A stretch of 64,000 nucleotides of DNA from Prevotella sp. (GTDB taxonomy: Bacteria > Bacteroidota > Bacteroidia > Bacteroidales > Bacteroidaceae). How positions within the stretch are numbered: position 1 is the stretch's first letter; each line of letters begins with the position of its first letter. Below are positions 1 to 6,973 of the stretch, piece by piece. The position numbers and the translations under genes are program-made. Under the pieces are notes generated by a model. It was given only the letters and a program-made list of their open reading frames with translations. It was not told the origin of the DNA and ran no database searches. The stretch lies in contig JAFRRN010000014.1 in the NCBI GenBank assembly GCA_017428055.1, positions 1-64,000 of the forward strand. The letters are read 5' to 3'.

Positions 1-359
1 CAGATATGCGTTTTCTGGCTTGGGTGACTCGGAAAATTGCACGCGAAATAGAACGCCGTACCCCCCTACGAGGACTTCTTGATTTAGGCGATTCTCACAA
101 AGGTCAAAATTTCGTAGGTGACGCATTCCCGAAGTCAGGAGATTGAAGATTGAGGATGGAAGATTGAGGATTGAAAGGCAGGAAGGGGCGCACTACGTGC
201 GGAAATTATCCAAAATGGAAATCAAAATTATATCAAAATTATGTCCAGACATAGCCCTTTATTTTGTACTAATCTTGGTTTAATTATGGTCAATTTCTCG
301 CCAAGGGCGATTGTACTGCCCCTACAAGAAAAGTACGGTTGAAAAAACGTATGGGAAAG
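1..359. other. Intergenic left edge, no gene recognised
   Basis: No convincing gene is visible. One plus-strand frame is open from the left edge to a stop near 146 (about 48 codons) and could be the tail of something outside the window, but I do not recognise it. Positions 145-172 carry two copies of a 14-nt unit (GAAGATTGAGGATK), a simple tandem repeat. A short inverted pair, AGGGC/GCCCCT, lies near 303-323 and could end the minus-strand AraC gene transcript, though no clear U-tract follows it. Confidence 0.5.
145..172. repeat. 14-nt tandem repeat, two copies
   Basis: GAAGATTGAGGATG is followed directly by GAAGATTGAGGATT, a period of 14 nt, with partial further matches on both sides (GATTGAAGATTG). 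It lies in non-coding sequence downstream of the AraC-type gene. No function is evident. Confidence 0.6.
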
Positions 360-1238
360 TTACCCCCTCCGATATTCCTTCGGACTCATGCCATTCAGGC
401 GTGAGAAGAACTTGCTGAAGGATGGTGTGTCGGCGAAATGGAGGTGGTCGGCAATCTGGGTGATGCTCATCGGCGACATGCGTAGCAGGAAGGAGGCCTC
501 CATCAGCAGCATCTGGTTGATGTAGTCGACAACGGTGCGGCCTGTGACCTGACGGACCACGCGGGAGAGATAGACGGGAGTGATATGGAGCCGGTCGGCA
601 TAGAACGGGATGTCGTGGTGCTGGGCAAAGTGGCTGGGCAGCAGGCGGATGAAGCCGATGAAGATTTCCTCGACGCGCTGGGGTGTCTGGCGGTGTACGA
701 TGGCACGCTGCTGGGCATTTTGCAGGTCGAGCAGGAATATGGAATAGAGCATGCGCAACACATCGCCTTTATAGATATGCTCGGAATGGAGATAGCCGAT
801 GATTTCACGCATTTTCATAAGCAGATGCCGTGCGGCATCCGACGCCAGTGTCTGTTTCGGCTCATGCAGCTGTACGATTGGTAGGTAGGCAATATGTACG
901 AGGTCGTGGAGGGATGGTAGTTCAATGGTGACATGTTCGTCGACCATTAGGCAGAAGCCGTGGAAATCTTCGGAAGTGGCAATGACGGTGACAGGGAGGT
1001 ATGGCGAATAGGTGTACAGGTCGTTGGGATGCAGCGTCATTTCACGGCCATTGTAGTGAATCGTCATCCACCCTTTATCAACCAGCATAAAAGCGAAGCA
1101 GGAAACGAATCCATGCATCAAGTTGGTACGAAGGATTTTCGCTGCATCGGTTTCAAAGCAGTACATCCCGTCATCCCAGCCTTTTTCGGGCAAATCGTCG
1201 CCTAAAAATAATGGCAAATATTCATTCAGCGTGTACAC
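360..1238 (-). CDS. AraC-family transcriptional regulator
   Basis: A 292-residue protein with the usual AraC/XylS layout. An N-terminal cupin-like sensor half spans about residues 1-180, including a stretch typical of small-ligand sensing regulators (WMTIHYNGREMTLHPNDLY). The C-terminal double helix-turn-helix spans about 190-290, with YADRLHITPVYLSRVVRQVT as the first HTH and TPSFSKFFSRLNGMSPKEYR as the second HTH and family signature. It is probably a cytoplasmic DNA-binding activator. A candidate -7 box (TACCTTTG read on the minus strand, 1293-1300) lies about 55 nt upstream of the start. Neighbours give no clue to its regulon, and the effector is unknown. Confidence 0.92.
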   Translation of the reverse strand: MYTLNEYLPLFLGDDLPEKGWDDGMYCFETDAAKILRTNLMHGFVSCFAFMLVDKGWMTIHYNGREMTLHPNDLYTYSPYLPVTVIATSEDFHGFCLMVDEHVTIELPSLHDLVHIAYLPIVQLHEPKQTLASDAARHLLMKMREIIGYLHSEHIYKGDVLRMLYSIFLLDLQNAQQRAIVHRQTPQRVEEIFIGFIRLLPSHFAQHHDIPFYADRLHITPVYLSRVVRQVTGRTVVDYINQMLLMEASFLLRMSPMSITQIADHLHFADTPSFSKFFSRLNGMSPKEYRRG

Positions 1239-1292
1239 CTCTGAATTTTATAATTTAACAATTGACTATTTACGATTTCTTTTTTGCGGGTG

Positions 1293-1300
1293 CAAAGGTA
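1293..1300 (-). promoter_or_regulatory. -7 box upstream of the AraC-family gene
   Basis: Read on the minus strand this is TACCTTTG, an exact match to the Bacteroidetes TAnnTTTG -7 element. No clear TTTG -33 box lies at the expected distance. Transcription would start near 1287, giving a leader of about 50 nt before the AraC-family start codon. Confidence 0.5.
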
Positions 1301-1327
1301 CAATATTAATATTATACATGATAGAGC

Positions 1328-1636
1328 CTAACAGATTTTTGCCGAAATGATATTTGCAATCTTAAATGTTCTATGGCTGGTTATAGCCATGTCTTCATCT
1401 GAATATCCTGCAAGTTCTTCTAATCTATTGAATTGAAAATCACTAAAGCAATCAGCTTCAAAACATCCATTGAAAGATGATGAGGTAATGTTTATTACAC
1501 GGAATTGCTTTCTTTCTCCTTGATTATTCTGATAGTCCATCAACAATCCTAGTCTATAAGGATCACCGCATTCTAAACGGTTCAATATTTCTTCGTCCAA
1601 CTGCTTTTTTAATCGGTAAAAGTCGCTTGTGTTCAT
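1328..1636 (-). CDS. Small hypothetical protein, unrecognised
   Basis: A 102-residue ORF that I do not recognise. It has no signal peptide, membrane segment or obvious metal motif. The N-terminus (residues 1-25) is charged and helical-looking (DFYRLKKQLDEEILNRLE), and the rest looks like mixed alpha/beta. Base composition is clearly more A+T-rich than the flanking AraC and metabolic genes, which may indicate an acquired accessory gene. It ends 90 nt before the AraC-family start and is oriented the same way. The upstream region has no strong ribosome binding site, so reality of the gene rests mainly on ORF length and protein-like composition. Confidence 0.5.
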   Translation of the reverse strand: MNTSDFYRLKKQLDEEILNRLECGDPYRLGLLMDYQNNQGERKQFRVINITSSSFNGCFEADCFSDFQFNRLEELAGYSDEDMAITSHRTFKIANIISAKIC

Positions 1637-1851
1637 GATAAATAATTGTTTGATTTAATTGCATTATTATATTTAGTATTAAATTTGAAGTCTGTCAAGG
1701 ATATGCGGTCATTGAAGAAATAGAAGGATGACACCACATTCGTACGCTCGACCCTTGTAATGCTTGCCAGAGCAATAACGCTTCCTTATGTCGTTCTATG
1801 TCTGTCGGTCGGCCTGTCCGCTCATTGTTCGTTATTATCGTTAGTGCATAC

Positions 1852-2103
1852 TTACGCCACCACGCCCAACTCGTAGAGTCTTTCGGGCGCAAAGCCTATT
1901 TCGTCGTTCCAGTCGACGGTGAAGGGGTCGAGGCGGAAGGATTTGAAGTAGTCCATGTCCTGCAGCTTGCGGCAGATGCCCTTCTGCATCAGCGGCGTGA
2001 AGTCCACAAGCAGCACCTCGCCCGTGCTGAACGTCAGGCGCAACGTGTAGTCGCCGACATATTCGGCGGCGGTCACTGTGAGCAATGGGCTCTTTGTTGT
2101 CAT
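1852..2103 (-). CDS. DUF2442 domain protein
   Basis: An 83-residue cytoplasmic protein of the DUF2442 type. The pattern matches that family: an N-terminal strand pair with YVGDYTLRLTFSTGEVLLVDF, then a FKSFRLDPFTVDWNDEIGFAPERLYELG end. I chose the start at 2103 rather than the longer frame opening at 2172 because a strong AAAGGAGG sits 8 nt before this ATG and the longer N-terminus does not look like the family. It lies 86 nt downstream of the DUF4160 gene on the same strand. DUF4160 and DUF2442 genes are commonly found as neighbours and the pair is often suspected of toxin-antitoxin-like behaviour; no activity can be inferred from sequence. Confidence 0.85.
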   Translation of the reverse strand: MTTKSPLLTVTAAEYVGDYTLRLTFSTGEVLLVDFTPLMQKGICRKLQDMDYFKSFRLDPFTVDWNDEIGFAPERLYELGVVA

Positions 2104-2189
2104 ATCTTTGTCCTCCTTTATTTTAACGGTTGAACTTCGTTCGACCACTTTTTCGCTTGGCATAGAAAACAATCTTTCTCTTCTCTTGC

Positions 2190-2447
2190 TTATCGAAGCG
2201 GTTCTATCTTCTTGGCTGCCTCGCTGTTCGATAAGCGCTCCCAGTTCTCCATCAACTCGTCGCGGTGCAGATCAAGCCACTCATAGACGAGGCGCAGGGC
2301 ACGACGCGGCATCTCGCCACGGACGATGCCGTCCTTGATGGTCACCTCGGCCTGGTAGTCGTCGTACCATACGTGGAAATGCGGCGGATTGTGGTCGTCG
2401 ATGTACATGTAGATGATGATTCCGTAAAATTTGCTTATCTCTGGCAT
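2190..2447 (-). CDS. DUF4160 domain protein
   Basis: An 85-residue protein with the DUF4160 hallmark: MPEISKFYGIIIYMYIDDHN followed by PPHFHVWYDDYQAEVTI. The conserved D-H-N-P-P-H-F-H segment (residues 18-25) is the most invariant part of this family and looks like a metal or catalytic site, although its function is not established. The C-terminal half is helical (LRLVYEWLDLHRDELMENWERL). It is the first gene of a two-gene unit with the DUF2442 gene; a -7 box (TAACTTTG on the minus strand) lies at 2475-2482, about 28 nt upstream of the start. Confidence 0.87.
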   Translation of the reverse strand: MPEISKFYGIIIYMYIDDHNPPHFHVWYDDYQAEVTIKDGIVRGEMPRRALRLVYEWLDLHRDELMENWERLSNSEAAKKIEPLR

Positions 2448-2474
2448 AATGTTTCTTTATTATTGTTTACGACG

Positions 2475-2482
2475 CAAAGTTA
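2475..2482 (-). promoter_or_regulatory. -7 box for the DUF4160/DUF2442 unit
   Basis: The minus-strand reading is TAACTTTG, matching TAnnTTTG. It lies 28 nt upstream of the DUF4160 start. A -33 TTTG is not evident at 19-21 nt, so the promoter may be weak or activator-dependent. Confidence 0.5.
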
Positions 2483-2570
2483 CGAAATATTCTTGAAACG
2501 TAATGCACTCCCCCCCCTCCTTTTTTAATATATTAAAGTGTTAAAAGCACGAAAAGTCCTCATGGTCGTA

Positions 2571-2601
2571 TCGTTTCAGACAAGTTTTGTATTGTTTCAG
2601 A
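2571..2601 (+). repeat. Direct repeat upstream of the ferritin promoter
   Basis: TCGTTTCAGA (2571-2580) recurs as TTGTTTCAGA (2592-2601), a spacing of 21 nt or two helical turns. The second copy abuts the -33 box at 2602. The placement fits a regulator-binding site for the ferritin/redox cluster, but this is inference. Confidence 0.4.
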
Positions 2602-2633
2602 TTTGGTATAGTGCAAAAAATCGAGTAAATTTG
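2602..2633 (+). promoter_or_regulatory. Promoter of the ferritin-like/redox cluster
   Basis: TTTG at 2602-2605 and TAAATTTG at 2626-2633 are separated by 20 nt, a full match to the Bacteroidetes primary-sigma consensus. Transcription would begin near 2639, leaving a leader of about 50 nt before the ferritin-like gene. Confidence 0.8.
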
Positions 2634-2689
2634 CAGCAGAAATAGCAAACAATTAACAAAAATCGTTTAACAACTAAATCAAAAGTGTT

Positions 2690-3145
2690 ATGGACAAGCA
2701 GAAATCAATTGAAGCATTACAGTTTTTCGTAACCCATCTGGCTGAGGGCGCCATCGTTCACAAACAGCAGGGTATGATTTTCAAGTCACAGGGCATCAAC
2801 AAGCTCGGACAGAAGTACATCGGCCATTTCAATGAGGAGATGGGCTGGGTAGAGAAGTTCACGGAGCGCATCCTCGACCTCGGTGGAGACATTAAGTTCG
2901 AAGGCATGAAGAGCCGCGACCTTATCTGCGACCCCGTCGAGTATGTCAAGGCCGACCTCGCCATCCAGGAACCTGGTGTTGAGCTGCTGATGAAGTGCAT
3001 GGAGGGCGTGAAGGACGATCCCACAACCTACGACCTGTTGAAGGACTATCTGAAGGACGAAGAGGAAGACCTCTACTGGAGCCAGGGCGCAGTGGAACTC
3101 ATTGAGAAGATTGGCACGCAGAATTGGCTGCTATTGCAACTCTAA
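2690..3145 (+). CDS. Ferritin-like (bacterioferritin-type) protein
   Basis: A 151-residue four-helix-bundle protein related to bacterioferritin and Dps-like ferritins. Helix A holds AEGAIVHKQQGMIFKSQG, helix B holds KYIGHFNEEMGWVEKFTERI, and later helices carry PGVELLMKCMEGV and KDYLKDEEEDLYWSQGAVELI. The E/H residues in HFNEE and DEEEDLYW are placed like diiron ligands of ferritin-type proteins. It has no signal peptide and is probably cytoplasmic, storing or detoxifying iron or protecting from peroxide. It is first in a plus-strand cluster with rubredoxin-type and flavodoxin genes, a context that supports an oxygen/iron-stress role. Exact subfamily is uncertain. Confidence 0.82.
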   Translation: MDKQKSIEALQFFVTHLAEGAIVHKQQGMIFKSQGINKLGQKYIGHFNEEMGWVEKFTERILDLGGDIKFEGMKSRDLICDPVEYVKADLAIQEPGVELLMKCMEGVKDDPTTYDLLKDYLKDEEEDLYWSQGAVELIEKIGTQNWLLLQL

Positions 3146-3168
3146 AATACAAATTAAATGCAAGGATT

Positions 3169-3342
3169 ATGAAAGAACGTGTATTACAAGCCATGCGTGA
3201 GTTCGGTGCACCCGTCAACGCTGGCAAGATTGCAGAAATCACAGGTATCGACCGCAAGGAGGTCGATAAGGCTTTTGCCGAACTGAAAAAGGAGGGTGCT
3301 ATCGTGTCACCTGTCCGCTGTAAATGGGCTCCTGCCCAATAA
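3169..3342 (+). CDS. Small winged-helix-like DNA-binding protein
   Basis: A 57-residue protein made almost wholly of a winged-helix domain: VLQAMREFGAPVNAGKIAEI as helices 1-2, TGIDRKEVDKAFAELKKEGA as the recognition helix, and IVSPVRCKWAP as the wing. I start it at 3169, where AAGGA lies just upstream; an in-frame ATG at 3124 would overlap the ferritin-like gene and add a basic tail not expected in the fold. It sits 23 nt after the ferritin-like gene and is likely co-transcribed. It may be a local regulator of the cluster. It contains a single Cys, so metal sensing by a Cys cluster is unlikely. Confidence 0.75.
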   Translation: MKERVLQAMREFGAPVNAGKIAEITGIDRKEVDKAFAELKKEGAIVSPVRCKWAPAQ

Positions 3343-3397
3343 TCTCTCAGGCATCGCATAGTGCACCTGCACTACGACGCAAATAATTCTTTTCTTC

Positions 3398-3458
3398 AAG
3401 GGACGGTATTGCCGGAGTGACTGTATTACGATTCAGATACCACGCAAAACTGTCCCTT
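3398..3458 (+). other. Long-range RNA stem before the rubredoxin gene
   Basis: AAGGGACGGT (3398-3407) pairs with ACTGTCCCTT (3449-3458) over 10 bp with one G-U pair, enclosing 41 nt. A second small hairpin, TAGTGC/GCACTA, lies at 3359-3374. The two structures fill the 145-nt gap between the winged-helix and rubredoxin genes, where they could affect processing or attenuation. No known riboswitch was recognised. Confidence 0.35.
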
Positions 3459-3487
3459 TATTTCAAAACACCTAAACATTTTCGATA

Positions 3488-3649
3488 ATGGCAAAGATGA
3501 AATGCCCCTGTAAGTACACTTACGACCCCGAGAAAGGCGACCCCAAGCAGGGAATACCTCCTGGCACCCAGTTTGAAGACCTGCCCGATACGTGGCGTTG
3601 CCCACGCTGCAAGCGGAAGAAGGAGAAGTTCGTACCCGTAGAAGAATAA
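3488..3649 (+). CDS. Rubredoxin with an atypical C-x-C knuckle
   Basis: A 53-residue one-domain rubredoxin, the electron carrier with a single iron held by four cysteines. The body is typical: [27 protein letters not shown], then CPRC at 38-41. The first knuckle is unusual: Cys6-Pro-Cys8 followed by Lys, where almost all rubredoxins have C-x-x-C-G. The second rubredoxin domain in this window (end of the gene at 5220) keeps the normal C-x-x-C, so this is not a misread of the local family. It is flanked by the winged-helix gene (upstream) and the radical SAM gene (30 nt downstream). It could donate electrons to cluster partners, with altered redox potential or iron geometry. Confidence 0.88.
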   Translation: MAKMKCPCKYTYDPEKGDPKQGIPPGTQFEDLPDTWRCPRCKRKKEKFVPVEE

Positions 3650-3679
3650 TCTGTCTATTCTTGAGGAATCTGGGCTATT

Positions 3680-4783
3680 ATGAAAGAAGAAAACAATTTT
3701 AGCTTGGCAGACTATATGAGCGGCAGTATCCGCAACATCATGGCCAAGGCATATAAGAGTGTGCTGTCAAATCCACGTGAAGCGAAGTTTGCCTTCCGCA
3801 TGCAGTCGCTCTTCCAAAAGTCGGAGAAACGCCGCAGAAAGATGATGGAGCAGGAAGGGCTGGAGGTGCCGCCATTTCTCATCAGCAGCATCTCTACCAC
3901 CTGCAACCTGCATTGCAAAGGATGTTACGCACGCAGCAACGGTATTGCCGAAGATGCTGAAGCCGACAGGAAAGCGACACTCACTCCTGAACAGTGGCAG
4001 GCCATCTTCACTGAAGCCGCCAACATGGGCATCAACTTCTCGCTGATTGCGGGCGGCGAGCCATTCATGCGGAAAGACATTTTGGAGAAGATTGCTGAGG
4101 TGAAGGACATGATTTTCCCTATTTTCACCAACGGTACGCTCATCGGCCCTTCCTATATGAAATTCCTGAATGAACACCTTAATATGGTGCCCATCATCAG
4201 CATTGAAGGTACAGCTATGGGGACTGACGAGCGTCGCGGCCAAGGCGTTTTCAAGCGTGCTATGCAGTCGATGGCGTTACTGAAAGAGGAAGACCTCTTC
4301 TTTGGCACCAGCATCACGGTGACTACCGAGAACTACCATTTGGTTACCTCGCCAGAGTTCATTGACAACTTGCGTGGCTACGGCTGCAAGATCGTCTTCT
4401 ATATAGAATATGTGCCAACGGAAAAGGGTACGGAACATCTGGCCTTCGGTAACGAAGAAGTAGCAGAGATGGAACCCCTGCTGGAGGAACGTCGTAACGC
4501 CTATGATGACATTATCTTCCTCTCCTTCCCTGGCGACGAGAAAGCCCTGGGCGGATGTCTTGCCTCAGGTCGTGGATTCTTCCACATCGGCCCCGACGGG
4601 TCGGCAGAGCCATGCCCGTTCTCGTCTTTCAGCGACAGCAATGTGGTCACGATGGGCGTTCGCAAGGCCCTACAGTCGCCCCTGTTCCGTAAGATTCGTG
4701 CCGCTAAGGCCCTCGGTTGGGAACACACTGGCGGTTGTACTCTCTTCGAACACAGAGAAGAAATAGAGAGAATGATTGTATAA
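3680..4783 (+). CDS. Radical SAM protein with SPASM-like C-terminus
   Basis: A 367-residue radical S-adenosylmethionine enzyme. The 4Fe-4S/SAM motif CNLHCKGC is at residues 75-82 (C75, C79, C82), followed by LIAGGEPFMRKDI for SAM binding. The C-terminal part has more cysteines (GGCLASGRGFF, GSAEPCPFSSF, HTGGCTLFEH), resembling a SPASM or twitch auxiliary-cluster region. Such enzymes modify peptides or maintain cofactors, but no substrate peptide is encoded beside it. It lies in the redox cluster between rubredoxin and flavodoxin, which could supply the electrons it needs. I cannot assign the reaction. Confidence 0.88.
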   Translation: MKEENNFSLADYMSGSIRNIMAKAYKSVLSNPREAKFAFRMQSLFQKSEKRRRKMMEQEGLEVPPFLISSISTTCNLHCKGCYARSNGIAEDAEADRKATLTPEQWQAIFTEAANMGINFSLIAGGEPFMRKDILEKIAEVKDMIFPIFTNGTLIGPSYMKFLNEHLNMVPIISIEGTAMGTDERRGQGVFKRAMQSMALLKEEDLFFGTSITVTTENYHLVTSPEFIDNLRGYGCKIVFYIEYVPTEKGTEHLAFGNEEVAEMEPLLEERRNAYDDIIFLSFPGDEKALGGCLASGRGFFHIGPDGSAEPCPFSSFSDSNVVTMGVRKALQSPLFRKIRAAKALGWEHTGGCTLFEHREEIERMIV

Positions 4784-4798
4784 AACAAAATTGGAAAT

Positions 4799-5209
4799 AT
4801 GAAAACAGCAATCCGCTATTACAGTAAGTTTGGCCATACGACAAAAATGGCCAACATTGTCGGCGAGCTCACCAACATACGTCCAGAATTAGCAACCGTC
4901 CGCCTAACAGAACCCGTTGATACGCTTTATTTAGGTGCGGGCGTGTTCTTGGGAAAAGTAGACAACAGTATCGTTGAGTTTATCAATACACTTACCCCCG
5001 ACATGGTGAAACAGGTGGTCTGCTTCGGTTCGTGCGCCATCATCAAGTCGCCTGTGCCGCAGATGCGCGAGCTGCTCCAGACAAGGGGCATCGCCGTCTC
5101 AGAGAAGGAGTTTACGTGTAGAGGTTCGATGGGGCCTGTCCACATGGGACATCCCAACAAGAAGGATCTCGACAATTTCCGTCAGTTTATTATCTCTACT
5201 TTTTATTAA
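4799..5209 (+). CDS. Flavodoxin-family protein
   Basis: A 136-residue flavodoxin-like protein. The N-terminal strand-loop [20 protein letters not shown] holds the FMN-phosphate-binding loop (S-K-F-G-H-T-T-K), and [19 protein letters not shown] and VVCFGSC follow in the flavodoxin order. It is cytoplasmic and would carry one or two electrons on FMN. It starts 15 nt after the radical SAM gene and ends 10 nt before the metallo-beta-lactamase/rubredoxin gene, so the three genes almost surely share one mRNA. It could reduce the radical SAM cluster or exchange electrons with the rubredoxin modules. Confidence 0.87.
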   Translation: MKTAIRYYSKFGHTTKMANIVGELTNIRPELATVRLTEPVDTLYLGAGVFLGKVDNSIVEFINTLTPDMVKQVVCFGSCAIIKSPVPQMRELLQTRGIAVSEKEFTCRGSMGPVHMGHPNKKDLDNFRQFIISTFY

Positions 5210-5219
5210 TAACAACAAT

Positions 5220-6161
5220 ATGGAAATAAAAGCAGTAAAATTCAGACGTGACGGGTTCTATACCCAGCCCTTCGTCTTCGGGGGTGAAGAAGGCCCAGAC
5301 AAGTTCGATAAAAACATCCGCTATCGTGGCAGCCTACAGAACTACCTGATTGATACGGGCATGGAGGTGATTTTGGTAGATACGGGCATCCCTGCCGGTA
5401 CACCAGAGGAAGTACCCGATGAGAATTCAATGGCCTTCACAGGAAAAGATATCTGCACCTACATGGAGGCATTCGCAGCCCTTGGCTACAAGCCAGAACA
5501 GGTGACAAAGATTCTCCTGACACACCGTCATGCCGACCATTCAGGCGAACTTCGCTCGTTCCCCAATGCGAAGGTGTATGTAAACAAGGATGAGATGGAT
5601 GCTGCCGAGTTGCAGGGTCTCACGAATCTTGTGCCGGTGAGCTATACGGACGGACCGTACTACAATTTCCCCGAGTGTCAGAAGATTGCCGACGGCATTT
5701 ACTTGATAAAGGCAAAGGGTCACACCAACGGCAACAGCATCATCGTGGTAGAGAACGACGGGCTGTTCTTCATGCTTCACGGCGACATCACCTACGTTGA
5801 CGAGGCACTATACGAGAATAAGCAGTCGGTGGTTTATGACGACCTGCCCGCAGCACGCGAGACGCTGGACAGGGTGCGTGAGTTCGTGCGCAACCATCCC
5901 ACGGTATATTGCGGCACCCATACCCCGCAGGGCTACGAGAATCTGGAGGCGAAGCGTGTGATAGACCTCGACAATCCCGTGCCGACCATCCTTGCCGAGG
6001 TTGATTTCCCCCAGCAGGAAGCCAGCGGCAAATACGTCTGCTCCGTCTGCGGCTATGTCTATGACCCAGCTGAGTACGACGGCGTGGCGTTCGAAGACCT
6101 GCCCGACGACTGGCTCTGTCCCCGCTGCAAGCAGCCCAAGGAAAAATTCAACAAGGCATAA
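5220..6161 (+). CDS. MBL-fold metallohydrolase fused to rubredoxin
   Basis: A 313-residue two-domain protein. Residues 1-255 form a metallo-beta-lactamase fold with the full dinuclear metal set: H102-x-H104-x-D106-H107, H168, D189 and H234. Residues 271-312 are a normal rubredoxin with C274, C277, C300 and C303. Flavodiiron NO/O2 reductases also combine an MBL fold with flavodoxin and rubredoxin, but they use H-x-E-x-D; here the motif is the hydrolase/lactonase type. The separate flavodoxin gene ends 10 nt upstream. The fusion hints at a redox-coupled MBL enzyme in oxygen, thiol or persulfide metabolism; the reaction is unknown. Confidence 0.88.
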   Translation: MEIKAVKFRRDGFYTQPFVFGGEEGPDKFDKNIRYRGSLQNYLIDTGMEVILVDTGIPAGTPEEVPDENSMAFTGKDICTYMEAFAALGYKPEQVTKILLTHRHADHSGELRSFPNAKVYVNKDEMDAAELQGLTNLVPVSYTDGPYYNFPECQKIADGIYLIKAKGHTNGNSIIVVENDGLFFMLHGDITYVDEALYENKQSVVYDDLPAARETLDRVREFVRNHPTVYCGTHTPQGYENLEAKRVIDLDNPVPTILAEVDFPQQEASGKYVCSVCGYVYDPAEYDGVAFEDLPDDWLCPRCKQPKEKFNKA

Positions 6162-6285
6162 AGGTTCGGCATCGGTTTTGTCATGATGATGATGGTACTC
6201 GACGTAGTAATGGGATATCGCTACGTTTGGCGATGGTAGTGTATTGCCAAGCACATCCTATTATCATAATAAATCCCTAAAATTG

Positions 6286-6326
6286 CTCCCGTATTACCAA
6301 AATGCGGGAGTTTTTTCGTATTTTTG
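6286..6326 (+). promoter_or_regulatory. Terminator hairpin immediately followed by a promoter
   Basis: CTCCCGTATT (6286-6295) and AATGCGGGAG (6301-6310) form a stem with one mismatch or G-U pair and a 5-nt loop, followed by TTTTTT: an intrinsic terminator for the redox cluster. Eight nucleotides after the stem is TATTTTTG (6319-6326), a good -7 box, so a new transcript for the acetyltransferase gene would start near 6332. The same arrangement and spacing recur at 7970-8010. Confidence 0.75.
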
Positions 6327-6361
6327 CAGCGCATTATTGAACGTAAACCATTGAAAGTTAC

Positions 6362-6958
6362 ATGAAGACAGAAGTAGAAAAATGTATGGCTGGAGAATGG
6401 TATGATTGCCATGACCCATACTTCATTGAAGCCAAGGCCAGAGCCTCGGAGTGGTGCGCTCGTTACAATGCCATTCCTTATTCACGGCGTGGTGAGCGAC
6501 GCAAGATGCTTGATGAATTGTTTGGAGCCGTGGGTAGCAATGTCAGCGTTGGCGACAACTTCACCTGTGGCTTTGGGCGAAATATCTACATCGGCTCGAA
6601 TGTCAGCATCAACCTTAACTGTACTTTTATCGACTGCAACCGCATCGACATTGATTCCGACACGCTCATCGCCCCCTGCGTTCATCTGACAACTGCATCG
6701 CATCCAGTGGAGTTGGCTGACCGTCTTACACCCAACTGGAATCCCGACAGCGGCGAATATCGGTGGCGTACATACGCCCTGCCTATCCGCATCGGACGGG
6801 GCTGTTGGATTGGTGCCAACGTAGTGATATTGCCTGGCGTAACGATTGGCGACGGCACGGTCATAGGAGCCGGTTCTGTCGTGACAAAGGACATCCCCGC
6901 AAATGTTGTAGCCGTCGGTAATCCCTGCCGCGTAATCAGGGAAATTAACAAGAAATAA
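6362..6958 (+). CDS. Maltose/galactoside-type O-acetyltransferase
   Basis: A 198-residue acetyltransferase of the left-handed parallel beta-helix type, in the maltose/galactoside O-acetyltransferase (MAT/LacA) group. An N-terminal helical cap (MAGEWYDCHDPYFIEAKARA) is followed by hexapeptide repeats (IGSNVSINLNCTF, IGRGCWIGANVVILPGVTIG) and the terminal GNPCRVIREI. The catalytic His is in HLTTASHPVE. It transfers acetyl from acetyl-CoA to a sugar hydroxyl in the cytoplasm. It has its own promoter and ends 15 nt before the alpha/beta-hydrolase gene. Physiological substrate is unknown. Confidence 0.92.
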   Translation: MKTEVEKCMAGEWYDCHDPYFIEAKARASEWCARYNAIPYSRRGERRKMLDELFGAVGSNVSVGDNFTCGFGRNIYIGSNVSINLNCTFIDCNRIDIDSDTLIAPCVHLTTASHPVELADRLTPNWNPDSGEYRWRTYALPIRIGRGCWIGANVVILPGVTIGDGTVIGAGSVVTKDIPANVVAVGNPCRVIREINKK

Positions 6959-6973
6959 TTACAACAATCAAAT

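Noticed and set aside
1695..1892. Minus-strand 65-residue ORF overlapping the DUF2442 gene end
   Set aside because: It overlaps DUF2442 in another frame, has Trp- and Cys-rich unnatural composition, and no ribosome site or family resemblance.
5220..6161. Flavodiiron NO/O2 reductase call for the MBL-rubredoxin protein
   Set aside because: The protein lacks an internal flavodoxin domain and has H-x-H-x-D-H rather than the H-x-E-x-D of flavodiiron proteins.
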